This document shows, in pieces, positions 56,326 to 64,000 of a DNA stretch of 64,000 bases. A program made the translations under genes and the position numbers. The DNA is taken from the NCBI RefSeq assembly GCF_030518155.1, contig NZ_JAULRU010000617.1:248001-312000 (forward strand), read 5' to 3'. The first letter of the stretch is position 1; every line of letters starts with the position of its first letter. The DNA comes from Gilvimarinus gilvus (GTDB taxonomy: Bacteria > Pseudomonadota > Gammaproteobacteria > Pseudomonadales > Cellvibrionaceae). A model generated the notes under the pieces. The model was not told the DNA's origin. It saw only the letters and a list, made by a program, of their open reading frames with translations, and searched no databases.

Positions 56326-56798
56326 TGAAATTCCGACACATTCTTTTGCTAGCCTTAGTCTGCCTGGTAGGGCCGGCACTTGCCAGCACCCCTATGCCGG
56401 CAGATCACGAGCATGCAATGCGTCAAATTCCGGAGGGCAGTACCCTGCCTTCTCTATCATTGGCCCTACATCGTGACACTAAGTCGGGATTTAATTTGGC
56501 GATCCAAACAAAAGACTTTTACCTGGAACCGCCAGAGCTGGCGAGTGACAATCAGGGGTTGATTTTGGAAGGTCACGCACATATTTTCATCAATGGTGAA
56601 AAAATTTATCGAGCTTACTCACAACACATACATTTACCGGCAGAACTGTTTGATGAAGGTATCAATCAGATCATGGTGTCGCTCAATGACCACGAGCATA
56701 ATACGTGGAGCAAGGGCAGCCGTATGGTAATGAGCACCTTAGTGATCGACAACGGGGAGCAAGATTATCTAAAGCACCAATTCTCGACATTTGAATAG
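56325..56798 (+). CDS. small secreted His-rich protein coupled to the YHYH gene
   Basis: 157 residues. The ATG overlaps the YHYH stop as TAATG. A signal peptide (MKFRHILLLALVCLVGPALA) precedes a mature domain with LEGHAHIFINGEKIYRAYSQ, HIHLP and LNDHEHNTW, so about eight histidines are clustered in the centre. I do not recognise a named family. The His pattern and strict coupling to the YHYH gene suggest a shared metal-binding or surface function, which is inference. It is followed by a terminator. Confidence 0.8.
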   Translation: MKFRHILLLALVCLVGPALASTPMPADHEHAMRQIPEGSTLPSLSLALHRDTKSGFNLAIQTKDFYLEPPELASDNQGLILEGHAHIFINGEKIYRAYSQHIHLPAELFDEGINQIMVSLNDHEHNTWSKGSRMVMSTLVIDNGEQDYLKHQFSTFE

Positions 56799-56804
56799 GC
56801 GGGC

Positions 56805-56838
56805 GCGGGTACGAATAAAATTCCGTACCCGCACTTTT
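56805..56838 (+). terminator. terminator of the YHYH operon
   Basis: GCGGGTACG (56805-56813) and CGTACCCGC (56824-56832) form a perfect 9-bp stem with a 10-nt loop, followed by a T-rich ACTTTTCT. Confidence 0.6.
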
Positions 56839-56918
56839 CTTGCAACGCGTTCAGTTGAGTTACTTTGGATATCGGATGCCCAAGTCAAGCTCGAGGCAAG
56901 GAGCGCGACAACAATGCA

Positions 56919-56967
56919 CGTCACCCGTCACCCGTCACCCGTCACCCGTCACCCGTCACCCGTCACC
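56919..56967. repeat. seven tandem copies of CGTCACC
   Basis: Perfect heptanucleotide array (7 x 7 = 49 bp) ending 3 bp before the stop codon of the aldehyde dehydrogenase gene. Such arrays are prone to length change by slippage. Confidence 0.95.
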
Positions 56968-56970
56968 CAG

Positions 56971-58332
56971 CTACTTAACCCAAACCTGTTTGGCATTCAC
57001 AAACTCTTTAATGCCATGTGGCCCCAACTCGCGGCCGTAGCCCGAGCCCTTGATGCCCCCGCTGGGTAAACGCGGGTCGGTTTTAACAATGCCGTTAATA
57101 GCCACCTGACCCGTGTCGATTTGCAGCGCCCATTTTTCGGCACTGGCAACATCGGCCGTCCAAATGGCAGCGCCCAAACCGTAGGCGCTGTCGTTGGCCA
57201 AAGCAATGGCTTCGTCTATATCGGCAACGGCGGTAACGGCCATTACCGGGCCGAAGGTTTCTTCGTGAAAGGCCGTCATACTCGGGGTGACACCGGTCAA
57301 TAACGTCGGCGGATAGAAATACCCAGCACTGTCAGGCAGCTCGCCCCCCAGTTCACATATCGCGCCGGCATCAACCGTCTCGCTCACCTGACGATGCAGG
57401 TTAAGCTGTAAGTCCCGACGTGCAATAGGGCCGATTTGCGTGTCCGGGTTTTGCGGGTCGCCGAGTTTTAATGCTTGCAACCGTTCTTTTAACATGGGGA
57501 TAAATTTATCTACCACCGATTGCTCCACCAATATCCGCTTGGCAGCAATGCACGATTGTCCGGCATTAATAATTCGCGATAGTACGGCGATATCAGCCGC
57601 GCTTTCGAGGTCGGCATCGGCCAAGACAATGCAGGGGTCAGAGCCACCTAACTCCAGCACTGTAGGCTTAATTTCACTGCCCGCTACCGCCGCCACTTTG
57701 GCCCCCGCTCCGGCCGAGCCAGTAAAGGAGACCGCTGCAATACGAGGGTCGCGAATAGCGGCTTCCACCTGGCTGGTCTCTACCGGCAAATTCACCATGA
57801 TATTGTCAGGCGCACCGGCTGCAACAAAGGCGTCTGCAATGGCCTGTGCACTGGCAGGCACGTTGGGGTCGTGTTTCATCACACACGTATTTCCCGCCAT
57901 AAGCGCAGGCGCCAAGTAGCGAAAGGCCAACCACAGGGGCGCGTTCCAGGGCAGAATACCCAAGAGCGTTCCCAGTGGTTGATAGCACACATAACTGTGA
58001 CTGGCATCCGATGGCAAGGATTCAGCCGTTAGGTAAGCTTCGGCGTGTTCAGCGTAATACTCCGAACACCAGGCGGCCTTTTCCACTTCGGGCTCACCTT
58101 CACGTACCGGCTTGCCCATTTCATCGGCCATTAGCTTAGCCATCGCGGGTTTTTGCTTGCGCAATTCGGCGGCAACCGCTTTTAAAACGTCAGCGCGCTC
58201 GGCAAATGACTTACTGCGCCAAGACTCGAACGCACTGTGTGCTTGACCGATTCGCTCACTGACTTGCTCGGCATCCAGTGAGGGGTATTCGGCAATTGTC
58301 TCCCCGGTAAACGGGTTGTTGGCTACTAACAT
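56971..58332 (-). CDS. NAD(P)-dependent aldehyde dehydrogenase, DoeC-like
   Basis: 453 residues. ALDH superfamily: the catalytic Cys261 lies in INAGQSCIAAKR and Glu227 in TVLELGGSDP. GILPWNAPLW (about 125-134) and FTGSAGAG are also present. It is shorter at both ends than classic ALDHs and resembles the succinate-semialdehyde dehydrogenase subgroup. In this operon the likely substrate is aspartate semialdehyde, formed from diaminobutyrate during ectoine breakdown (the DoeC role), giving aspartate. The gene follows the M24 hydrolase by 8 bp. Context decides the substrate; succinate semialdehyde cannot be excluded. Confidence 0.82.
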   Translation of the reverse strand: MLVANNPFTGETIAEYPSLDAEQVSERIGQAHSAFESWRSKSFAERADVLKAVAAELRKQKPAMAKLMADEMGKPVREGEPEVEKAAWCSEYYAEHAEAYLTAESLPSDASHSYVCYQPLGTLLGILPWNAPLWLAFRYLAPALMAGNTCVMKHDPNVPASAQAIADAFVAAGAPDNIMVNLPVETSQVEAAIRDPRIAAVSFTGSAGAGAKVAAVAGSEIKPTVLELGGSDPCIVLADADLESAADIAVLSRIINAGQSCIAAKRILVEQSVVDKFIPMLKERLQALKLGDPQNPDTQIGPIARRDLQLNLHRQVSETVDAGAICELGGELPDSAGYFYPPTLLTGVTPSMTAFHEETFGPVMAVTAVADIDEAIALANDSAYGLGAAIWTADVASAEKWALQIDTGQVAINGIVKTDPRLPSGGIKGSGYGRELGPHGIKEFVNAKQVWVK

Positions 58333-58340
58333 CTCGCCTC

Positions 58341-59609
58341 CTATGGCTCTTGCTTTTTGTCTTTATCGCCTTCTGCGGCTGGAGCTTTTTCTGATTTCTT
58401 TTGCTTGGCGCGCTGCGCACTCAACTGAGCAACACTGGCACCTTCGTCACTTTTAACCGTGAAGTTGCGGTCCATTGTGAAGAACGATTTACATCCCTCA
58501 TCGGTAATGTAAATGGTGTCGGAAATGCCACAGGTTTTGTCGCCATCAACGCCCCACATCCACGGAATAATATGGAAGGTCATCCCCTCTTTCAGCACGG
58601 TTGACTCGCCCTGCTTCAAACTGACGATATAGCCTTCATCCCAACTGGGTGGAAAGGCAATACCAATGGCGTAACCGGAGCGAGTAATCAAGCGCGCGCC
58701 GACGTCGTTGTCGGAAATAATATTGCGCACAATATTGTCGGCATCGGATACTGTCATACCCGGTTGAAAATACTCGTGCACAGCGTGCAGCGCATGTTTC
58801 ATTTTTTCCTGCGCCTTGTACATGGAATCGGTTAAATCACCCAGCACCACAGTGCGCATCATGGCGGTGTGGTATCGCCGGTAACAGCCGCCCACCTCCA
58901 AAAACACATGTTCGCCCGGCTGTACCGTGCGCCCCTCCCAAGTAGCGTGACCAATCATGGTTCGCGGCCCGGACGTCACATAGGGCATCACCGCCGGCGG
59001 CTCGCCACCGGCACGGAACATACCGGCACTGACGGCTGCGGCAATATCATTTTCAGTCGCTCCGGCCTTACAGGCCTCAATTCCCGCGTGCATACCCGCC
59101 TCGGTAGCGATGGCGGCTTTGTGCATAAGCTCAATTTCCACCGCCGATTTACACACACGCCCCTCCTCTACAATACCGAAGCAATCAAGCAGCTTGGCTT
59201 CGGTTAAGGTGGTGTGAATCGTGTCTTGCTGGTACGCGGGGAAGAAGTAACTGTTGCGTTCATAACCAATGCGTTTTTTGGAAAGTCCAAATTCACGCAG
59301 TGCATCCACCAACATTTGAATCGCATCGCCAGTATCCGGGTAAGGTCTGGTGCGCTCCACCCAAGTGCGGGCAAAAATGTTGGATTCCTCCATGGCGCGA
59401 GTAATCATAAAAGGCTCGTCAACCAAGGGCACCACTAACGCCTGAAAGAACGAATAACCAGTGGTTTGATAATCCGTTAAGTACATAATGTTTTCAGGGT
59501 CGGTAATGACTACCGCATCCAGGTGGCGCTCTTCAATACGCGCGCGCAAAGCGCTTAGTCTTCGCTCGTACTCTTCGTACGGAAACGTCATATCATCGCG
59601 TTGCTTCAT
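58341..59609 (-). CDS. doeA: ectoine hydrolase, M24 family, DoeA-like
   Basis: 422 residues, overlapping the upstream aminotransferase stop as ATGA. The N-terminal creatinase-like domain (about 10-160) and C-terminal pita-bread fold (about 170-400) are visible. In the region where metallo-members have two Asp, this protein reads FLEVGGCYRRYHTAMMRTV, so those metal ligands are replaced; DoeA/EutD proteins share this. SGYAIGIAFPPSWDEGYIVSL and MTFHIIPWMWG also fit DoeA. It opens the ectoine ring to N-acetyl-diaminobutyrate. The last 35 residues are a charged Lys/Glu tail of no known role. Confidence 0.85.
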   Translation of the reverse strand: MKQRDDMTFPYEEYERRLSALRARIEERHLDAVVITDPENIMYLTDYQTTGYSFFQALVVPLVDEPFMITRAMEESNIFARTWVERTRPYPDTGDAIQMLVDALREFGLSKKRIGYERNSYFFPAYQQDTIHTTLTEAKLLDCFGIVEEGRVCKSAVEIELMHKAAIATEAGMHAGIEACKAGATENDIAAAVSAGMFRAGGEPPAVMPYVTSGPRTMIGHATWEGRTVQPGEHVFLEVGGCYRRYHTAMMRTVVLGDLTDSMYKAQEKMKHALHAVHEYFQPGMTVSDADNIVRNIISDNDVGARLITRSGYAIGIAFPPSWDEGYIVSLKQGESTVLKEGMTFHIIPWMWGVDGDKTCGISDTIYITDEGCKSFFTMDRNFTVKSDEGASVAQLSAQRAKQKKSEKAPAAEGDKDKKQEP

Positions 59610-60880
59610 GCGGCGCCTCCCATTACTTTCTCGGTGTGTTTCACTAAGGTGGCGAGTGCGGATTCGAGCTGATCTTGTGGAATGGTAAGCGGTGGAATCA
59701 ATTTAATAACACGCCCACCCGTACCACAGGCAGACACGAGTAAACCATCGTCAAAACAGGCGGCAACAATTGCTTTCGCCGTGGCACCATCGCCTACGTC
59801 TATGCCATAAAGCATTCCGCGCCCGCGTATTTGCACCTGATCGTATTTTTTCTCCAACGGAGCTATGGCATCCAGCATGATTTTGCCTTTGACCTTGACC
59901 TCGTCCATAAGCTCTGGCGTTTCGAAATAGCCAATCGCCTCTGAGCCTGCCACAAAACTCAACCCCTGACCACGGAAAGTACCTGTGTGTTCACCCGGGT
60001 TCCAGTGTTTATCGACCTCGGGCTTAACCAAATTCATCGCCATGGGCGTACCCCAGCCACCAATGCCTTTAGCCAGGCACACAATGTCAGGGTCAATGTC
60101 CATGCCATCGAAACTAAAGAAAGAGCCAGTGCGGCCACAGCCCACCTGAATATCATCAATAATTAACAGTGAACCCAGCTCTTTTGCCAGGGCCGCCAAG
60201 CTTTGCAGCCACTCTTTACTGGCCACATTTACACCACCTTCGGCCTGAATGGTTTCCACCAAAAAGGCCGCAGGTGGCTGTAAGCCACTGGATGTATCGC
60301 TGTAAAGCGATCGCATCTGCTCGATCACACCATTGCCGCAACCCATGGTGCAACCACTGCAAGTTTTCTCACAGCCAAACGGAAAATGCGATACATGCTG
60401 AAGGGGAACGCCGGAGGCGGCGCGAAACACCTGATTGGCGGTACACGCCAAAGCCCCCAGCGTCATGCCATGAAAGCCATGAGTAAACGCTACAATTTGA
60501 GTGCGCTTAGTCACGCGACGGGCGATCTTCAGAGCCGCTTCAACAGAGTTAGTGCCTGTGGGGCCCATAAACTGCATCTTATGCGGCATATCACGTGGTT
60601 CAAGAATGGTTTTGGTAAACCTCTCCATAAACGTTCGCTTCGCCGTACTGTGCATGTCCAGGCTGTGCGTTACGCCGTTTGATTCAATGTAATCAATAAC
60701 CGCACGCTTCATACGTTCGTTGTTATGGCCAAAGTTCAACACGCCAGCTCCGGCAAAAAAGTCGATATATTCTTTGCCTTGGTCGTCAACCTGAACCGCG
60801 TTACTGGCCGTATCAAATACCACGGGATACACTCGGCAGTAGCCACGAATTTCAGATTCACGCGCTTCAAAAATACTCAT
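59606..60880 (-). CDS. doeD: class III diaminobutyrate aminotransferase, DoeD/EctB-like
   Basis: 424 residues. The PLP lysine is Lys271 in CLAKGIGGWG, and IDDIQVGCGRTG binds the cofactor. The N-terminus FEARESEIRGYCRVYPVVF and YIDFFAGAGVLNFGHNN closely follow EctB and DoeD, diaminobutyrate aminotransferases. In this operon, with hydrolase and deacetylase genes and no ectA or ectC, a catabolic role is preferred. Residues 170-181 hold an unusual four-cysteine insertion, CEKTCSGCTMGC, absent from the EctB sequence I recall. It lies 45 bp after the M20 gene and overlaps the M24 gene. Confidence 0.85.
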   Translation of the reverse strand: MSIFEARESEIRGYCRVYPVVFDTASNAVQVDDQGKEYIDFFAGAGVLNFGHNNERMKRAVIDYIESNGVTHSLDMHSTAKRTFMERFTKTILEPRDMPHKMQFMGPTGTNSVEAALKIARRVTKRTQIVAFTHGFHGMTLGALACTANQVFRAASGVPLQHVSHFPFGCEKTCSGCTMGCGNGVIEQMRSLYSDTSSGLQPPAAFLVETIQAEGGVNVASKEWLQSLAALAKELGSLLIIDDIQVGCGRTGSFFSFDGMDIDPDIVCLAKGIGGWGTPMAMNLVKPEVDKHWNPGEHTGTFRGQGLSFVAGSEAIGYFETPELMDEVKVKGKIMLDAIAPLEKKYDQVQIRGRGMLYGIDVGDGATAKAIVAACFDDGLLVSACGTGGRVIKLIPPLTIPQDQLESALATLVKHTEKVMGGAA

Positions 60881-60925
60881 AAACTTCTCCTTAACATCAC
60901 ACGGTTTAAGAGCCCAGCTATTGTT

Positions 60926-62086
60926 TTACTGCGGCATGGGTGCTCCCACTAACTGACTGAATAATTTCACGACAGGTTCTATCAAACGATCGTTAAAATC
61001 GTATTGCGGGTTGTGACAAGCATAGTGATGATTGTCACCATCGTCGGCACCGATCAGAGCAAAGGCACCGGGAATTTCTTTAAGGTAGTAGCTAAAATCT
61101 TCCGACGCCATAATCGGTACTGCAATGACATCGTCAAGGCTTAGGCCATCACCCATTAAAGGCCAGGTATCGCGAACTTTTTGTGCAGGTTCAGCGTGAT
61201 TAATCGTCGCATCGTAGCGGGGAATTATCTCCACCTCGGCCCTAACGCCGTAAGCGCTGGCCACTTGTTTCGATATATCGGTAATAAGTTGGTTAACCTG
61301 ATCGCGGGCGGCGCGATCAGAGACTCGAATACTGCCACCGACTTTCGCGACTTCCGGAATGACCGTGGGGCCACTGGGCGCGTCGATCGATGTAACACTG
61401 ACCACCGTTGCCTGTTGCGGCGCCAACCGGCGGCTGACAATTTGTTGCAGTGCCTGCACCAACGCTGCAACGGCCAGAACCGGGTCACTGCACAGTTCGG
61501 GTTGACTGGCGTGGCCGCCAACACCGTGAAGGGTTATTTCGAAAGTACCATTGCCGCACATAACAATGCCGTCGGGACATACCAACTTGCCGAACTCAAT
61601 CGCCGGCCAGTTATGCCAACCGTATATGCAGTCAACACCGGCCAGCGCGCCATCGTTAATCATCTCGCGCGCACCATGGCCGCCCTCTTCTGCCGGCTGG
61701 AAAAGTAAGGTCACGGGGCCGGGCAAATCGGCTTCGTGTTTTTTTAACCACATGGCTGCTGCCAACAGCGCTGCGGTGTGGCCATCGTGGCCGCAGGCAT
61801 GCATGCACCCATCGCGATTCGATGACCAGGGCTGCCCGGTTCGCTCATTAATAGGTAGAGCGTCAATATCTCCGCGCAGCGCAATATGAGAACCGGTGGC
61901 CGCACTGGCGAGGGTCGCCAGGGTGCCGGTTTCCGCACAACTGCGCCATTGAATGCCAAGTGCATCCAGCTCATCGCGTATTCTTTGGGCAGTATCATGC
62001 TCCTGCCAACCAAGCTCAGGCTCACTGTGAAAGTGCCTGCGCAGCACTTTAGCCTGGCTTATTATTTCCGGCCACTGATAGGTCAT
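60926..62086 (-). CDS. doeB2: M20-family N-acetyl-diaminobutyrate deacetylase, DoeB2-like
   Basis: 386 residues. M20D amidohydrolase of the hippurate/IAA-amino-acid type: metal ligands in MHACGHDGH (about 92-100), PAEEGGHGA (about 130-138) and MASEDFSYY near 335. First gene of the operon. In some bacteria an M20 enzyme (DoeB2) replaces the AstE-like DoeB that removes the acetyl group from N-acetyl-diaminobutyrate after ectoine ring opening. That assignment is drawn from the neighbouring doeA and doeD genes; the sequence alone shows only the family. Confidence 0.8.
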   Translation of the reverse strand: MTYQWPEIISQAKVLRRHFHSEPELGWQEHDTAQRIRDELDALGIQWRSCAETGTLATLASAATGSHIALRGDIDALPINERTGQPWSSNRDGCMHACGHDGHTAALLAAAMWLKKHEADLPGPVTLLFQPAEEGGHGAREMINDGALAGVDCIYGWHNWPAIEFGKLVCPDGIVMCGNGTFEITLHGVGGHASQPELCSDPVLAVAALVQALQQIVSRRLAPQQATVVSVTSIDAPSGPTVIPEVAKVGGSIRVSDRAARDQVNQLITDISKQVASAYGVRAEVEIIPRYDATINHAEPAQKVRDTWPLMGDGLSLDDVIAVPIMASEDFSYYLKEIPGAFALIGADDGDNHHYACHNPQYDFNDRLIEPVVKLFSQLVGAPMPQ

Positions 62087-62136
62087 AGTTCTCCTTGCAA
62101 CCTAAGGTGAAAGTCAGAGTCAGCCTGCTAGCTCTG

Positions 62137-62166
62137 ATAGTAGACTCTAGGCAAGGGTTGTTCCAA
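62137..62166 (-). promoter_or_regulatory. candidate sigma-70 promoter for the ectoine operon
   Basis: Minus strand TTGGAA (62161-62166), 18 bp, TACTAT (62137-62142), about 50 bp ahead of the M20 start. Each hexamer matches four of six bases. The rest of the 190-bp spacer shows no gene. Confidence 0.3.
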
Positions 62167-62276
62167 TCTATAGAAAAAGCCAAAAACCGTATGAAAAAGC
62201 CGAATAGTGCGGGCCGCGAGAGCGCATCGAAATTTTATGCGCCCCGAAAGAGCGCAAGGAATTGTAAATACTGCAA

Positions 62277-63053
62277 TTATGGCCAGGTAACGGTTGGCAA
62301 TGTTTCAAAACCTGGTTTGGCAAACAGGTAACCCTGAAAACGTTCCACCCCCAAGTCACACAAGCAGTGGTATTCATCCAAAGTTTCCACCCCTTCAGCG
62401 AGCGGAACAATGTTGAGCTCATCACACAGTGCAAGCAAGTGCCGAACAATCACTTGCTTGGCCAGGTGTTGGTCAATATCTATCACCAGCTCCCGGTCGA
62501 TCTTTAACAAATCAGGCTGAAACGATGCCAACATATTGAGGCCAGCATAACCCGCACCAAAGTCATCGAGCGCGGTTTTAAAGCCCGAAGCCTGGTAGTA
62601 GCGCACTATGTCGCGCAGGTGATACTTATCCTGCACATGTTCCGCTTCCGTGATTTCAAATAAGATACGCTCCACGGGAAAATCCCACTCACTTGCAGCA
62701 TGCAAAGTAGTGCGTATGCAAAGCTCGGGACGATATACCGCATTTGGCATGAAGTTAATACTTACATACCCCTCAATCCCCAGTTTTGAGGCCCACTCGA
62801 TGGCTTTGACGCGGCAGGTTTGATCGAAGCGATATAGATTGTGGTCGTTGACCTGCTCAATAACCCACATCGCGCCTTGACCATCGAGCCCCCGACACAG
62901 GGCTTCATAACCTAATATTTCCCGGTGACCGGCATCGACAATGGGCTGAAACGCCATAGAAAAATCAAACCCTAGCGCCTCGCCATTGCGGCAAGCCTGG
63001 CAAGACAGTTCGGTGTAGTCAGTGGGGCCAGCTTGACTTGAGTTGCAGCCCAT
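62277..63053 (-). CDS. EAL-domain cyclic-di-GMP phosphodiesterase
   Basis: 258 residues, essentially a stand-alone EAL domain. Catalytic and metal residues are present: EAL in YEALCRG, Asn in SINFMPN, Glu in FEITEAE, the DD in ALDDFGAGYA, Lys in LLKIDREL, EGVET, and Gln in FQGYLFAKP. So it should hydrolyse c-di-GMP. The N-terminus (about 1-25) carries Cys3, Cys18 and Cys21 (SCQAC), perhaps a metal or redox site; no known sensor domain is seen. It is a single gene, 190 bp upstream of the ectoine operon and not obviously linked to it. Confidence 0.9.
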   Translation of the reverse strand: MGCNSSQAGPTDYTELSCQACRNGEALGFDFSMAFQPIVDAGHREILGYEALCRGLDGQGAMWVIEQVNDHNLYRFDQTCRVKAIEWASKLGIEGYVSINFMPNAVYRPELCIRTTLHAASEWDFPVERILFEITEAEHVQDKYHLRDIVRYYQASGFKTALDDFGAGYAGLNMLASFQPDLLKIDRELVIDIDQHLAKQVIVRHLLALCDELNIVPLAEGVETLDEYHCLCDLGVERFQGYLFAKPGFETLPTVTWP

Positions 63054-63356
63054 TTAAATCTCCCGGGTTTTATTTTTGAACTCTATTTAGTTAAGCACAT
63101 CTGCACAATATCGCTAGGCGCATAAATCATCCCCCATCATAAGCCGCCTTCGCCTAGCCACCTAAGCTACCCCGGCCACGCCTACCAAAATCAGGGGATC
63201 ACCGCGGATTTTGGGGGGCATAAAAAGTGGCTTTGCGTAGCATCATTATCCAATCGTAAAGGCTACAATGGCGTCTAAATTTTTGCGAGGCGTGTGCCAG
63301 ATTTCGGATTACCGTATCATATGCGCCCTCTATGCCAGCCGGAGCACAGCGCCATC
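63054..63356. other. divergent spacer between EAL gene and permease gene
   Basis: About 300 bp with no gene-like frame. It contains an 8-bp inverted repeat (CCAAAATC at 63185 and GATTTTGG at 63207) with a GC-rich centre, of unknown meaning. The EAL promoter should lie here on the minus strand, but I could not choose one. Confidence 0.5.
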
Positions 63357-64000
63357 ATGTCGATACAATCGCCACCCAAGCCGTATTTGTGGATCTGGTT
63401 TTTGTGGCTGGCCGCGTTCTATTTGGTATGGTTTTACTTGATTCAGGCCGACGGAGCATGGGCTGCCGCCAAAGAGCATTGGGCCATCGCCGCCGCTATG
63501 GCCGTAGGCAGCTACGCTGCTGGCTCTACCCCTATGGGTGGTGGCACCGTAGGCTTTCCGGTACTGGTACTCTTTTTCGAGTTGCCTGCCAGCTTGGGGC
63601 GCGACTTCAGCTTTGCCGTGCAATCTATTGGTATGGTTAGCGCCAGTATTTTTATTTTTGCCAGGCGCCAACCATTGGCTTGGGCGCTGCTAAAAGGAGC
63701 CATGGCCGGGGCCCTGATTGGCACCCCCATCGGGATTTTGTTGCTTGCTCCTCTGGTTCAGGATCTCTGGATTAAAGTATTTTTCGCCGTGATTTGGGGA
63801 AGCTTTGGTCTTCTTCATCTGTACCGTATTGGCGAAATCGCCGGTCACACGGGCATGACGGATTTCGATGAAAGCTGGGACTTAAAAGTCGGCTTTACCT
63901 TAGGTATTTTATCCAGCGCCCTTGCCGTCTCAGTCACTGGGGTTGGCATCGACATGGTCATTTATGCAGCTCTGGTACTGCTGTGTCGTGCCGATTTAAA
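63357..64000 (+). CDS. TauE/SafE (TSUP) family permease, 3' end outside window
   Basis: At least 214 residues, running off the right edge. ATG at 63357; an in-frame ATG at 63321 would add 12 residues, and neither has a strong ribosome-binding site. Five to six membrane helices are visible so far (WIWFLWLAAFYLVWFYLI, and others). GSYAAGSTPMGGGTVGFPVLVLFFEL is the signature of the TSUP family, which exports or imports sulfite, sulfonates and other small anions. A second half-repeat with SVTGVGIDM begins near the edge. Substrate is unknown. Confidence 0.82.
   Translation, partial: MSIQSPPKPYLWIWFLWLAAFYLVWFYLIQADGAWAAAKEHWAIAAAMAVGSYAAGSTPMGGGTVGFPVLVLFFELPASLGRDFSFAVQSIGMVSASIFIFARRQPLAWALLKGAMAGALIGTPIGILLLAPLVQDLWIKVFFAVIWGSFGLLHLYRIGEIAGHTGMTDFDESWDLKVGFTLGILSSALAVSVTGVGIDMVIYAALVLLCRADL

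Noticed and set aside
56919-56967. CRISPR array
   Set aside because: The copies are 7 bp and contiguous with no spacers, so it is a simple tandem repeat.
56791-57069. Plus-strand frame through the CGTCACC array
   Set aside because: Its protein is simply the repeat translated (VTRHPSP units), ending in antisense of the dehydrogenase gene.
59606-60880. Aminotransferase as EctB of an ectoine synthesis operon
   Set aside because: No ectA or ectC gene is adjacent, while the hydrolase, deacetylase and dehydrogenase point to breakdown.

Overview
The window looks like chromosomal DNA of a marine gammaproteobacterium, most likely of the Cellvibrionales (relatives of Saccharophagus, Teredinibacter, Simiduia or Gilvimarinus). 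The reasons are core gene orders shared with Pseudomonas-like gammaproteobacteria (pilMNOPQ-aroK-aroB, SPOR gene-hslV-hslU, rppH-ptsP-lgt-thyA-folA), a secreted lipoprotein with a long poly-serine linker, a secreted GH5 glycosidase, a five-part TonB2-type energy system with DUF3450 and TPR partners, and an ectoine-degradation operon. The genus is inference only. Nearly all of the window is coding. I saw no rRNA, tRNA, CRISPR array, prophage or intact insertion sequence.

Layout. 1-7090 (minus): type IV pilus operon pilM-N-O-P-Q running into aroK, aroB and a truncated AAA ATPase gene. 7246-15718 (plus, except rpmE): PBP1A, L31, PriA, a SPOR-domain protein, the HslVU protease behind a good sigma-32 promoter match, and a DUF971 gene preceded by a 14-bp hairpin; argS, often found between priA and the SPOR gene, is absent here. 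15832-25025: a membrane protein, then a minus-strand LPS core block (GT9, hldE, msbA, GT2, O-antigen ligase, waaF) followed upstream by ilvE. 25092-37527: glnE, an orphan GspE-type ATPase, a DUF47/Pit phosphate uptake pair, an unknown exported protein, argE-argA and ilvD.

37648-42803 (minus) is a TonB2-like operon: DUF3450 protein, TtpC-like ExbB, ExbB2, ExbD, TonB, TPR protein. 43077-48247 (minus) is rppH-ptsP-lgt-thyA-folA. 48604-50339 (plus) is a translationally coupled HAD phosphatase and imelysin-like lipoprotein, convergent with rlmI. Between rlmI and a small lipoprotein gene lies a MITE-like inverted-repeat element (51590-51751).

52254-56798 is accessory. A GH5 glycosidase has a LacI-type palindrome upstream. 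A YHYH-domain lipoprotein and a small His-rich secreted protein form a two-gene operon behind a strong sigma-54 promoter match with two upstream palindromes. A seven-copy heptanucleotide tandem repeat separates this from 56971-62086 (minus), a four-gene set for ectoine catabolism: an M20 deacetylase, a diaminobutyrate aminotransferase carrying an unusual four-cysteine insertion, an M24-family ectoine hydrolase, and an aldehyde dehydrogenase. An EAL phosphodiesterase and a truncated TSUP-family permease end the window.

The least explained parts are the sigma-54-linked YHYH pair, the cysteine insertion in the aminotransferase, the small ORF ahead of the HAD gene, and the non-coding repeats. I found no clear undescribed defence or mobile system.
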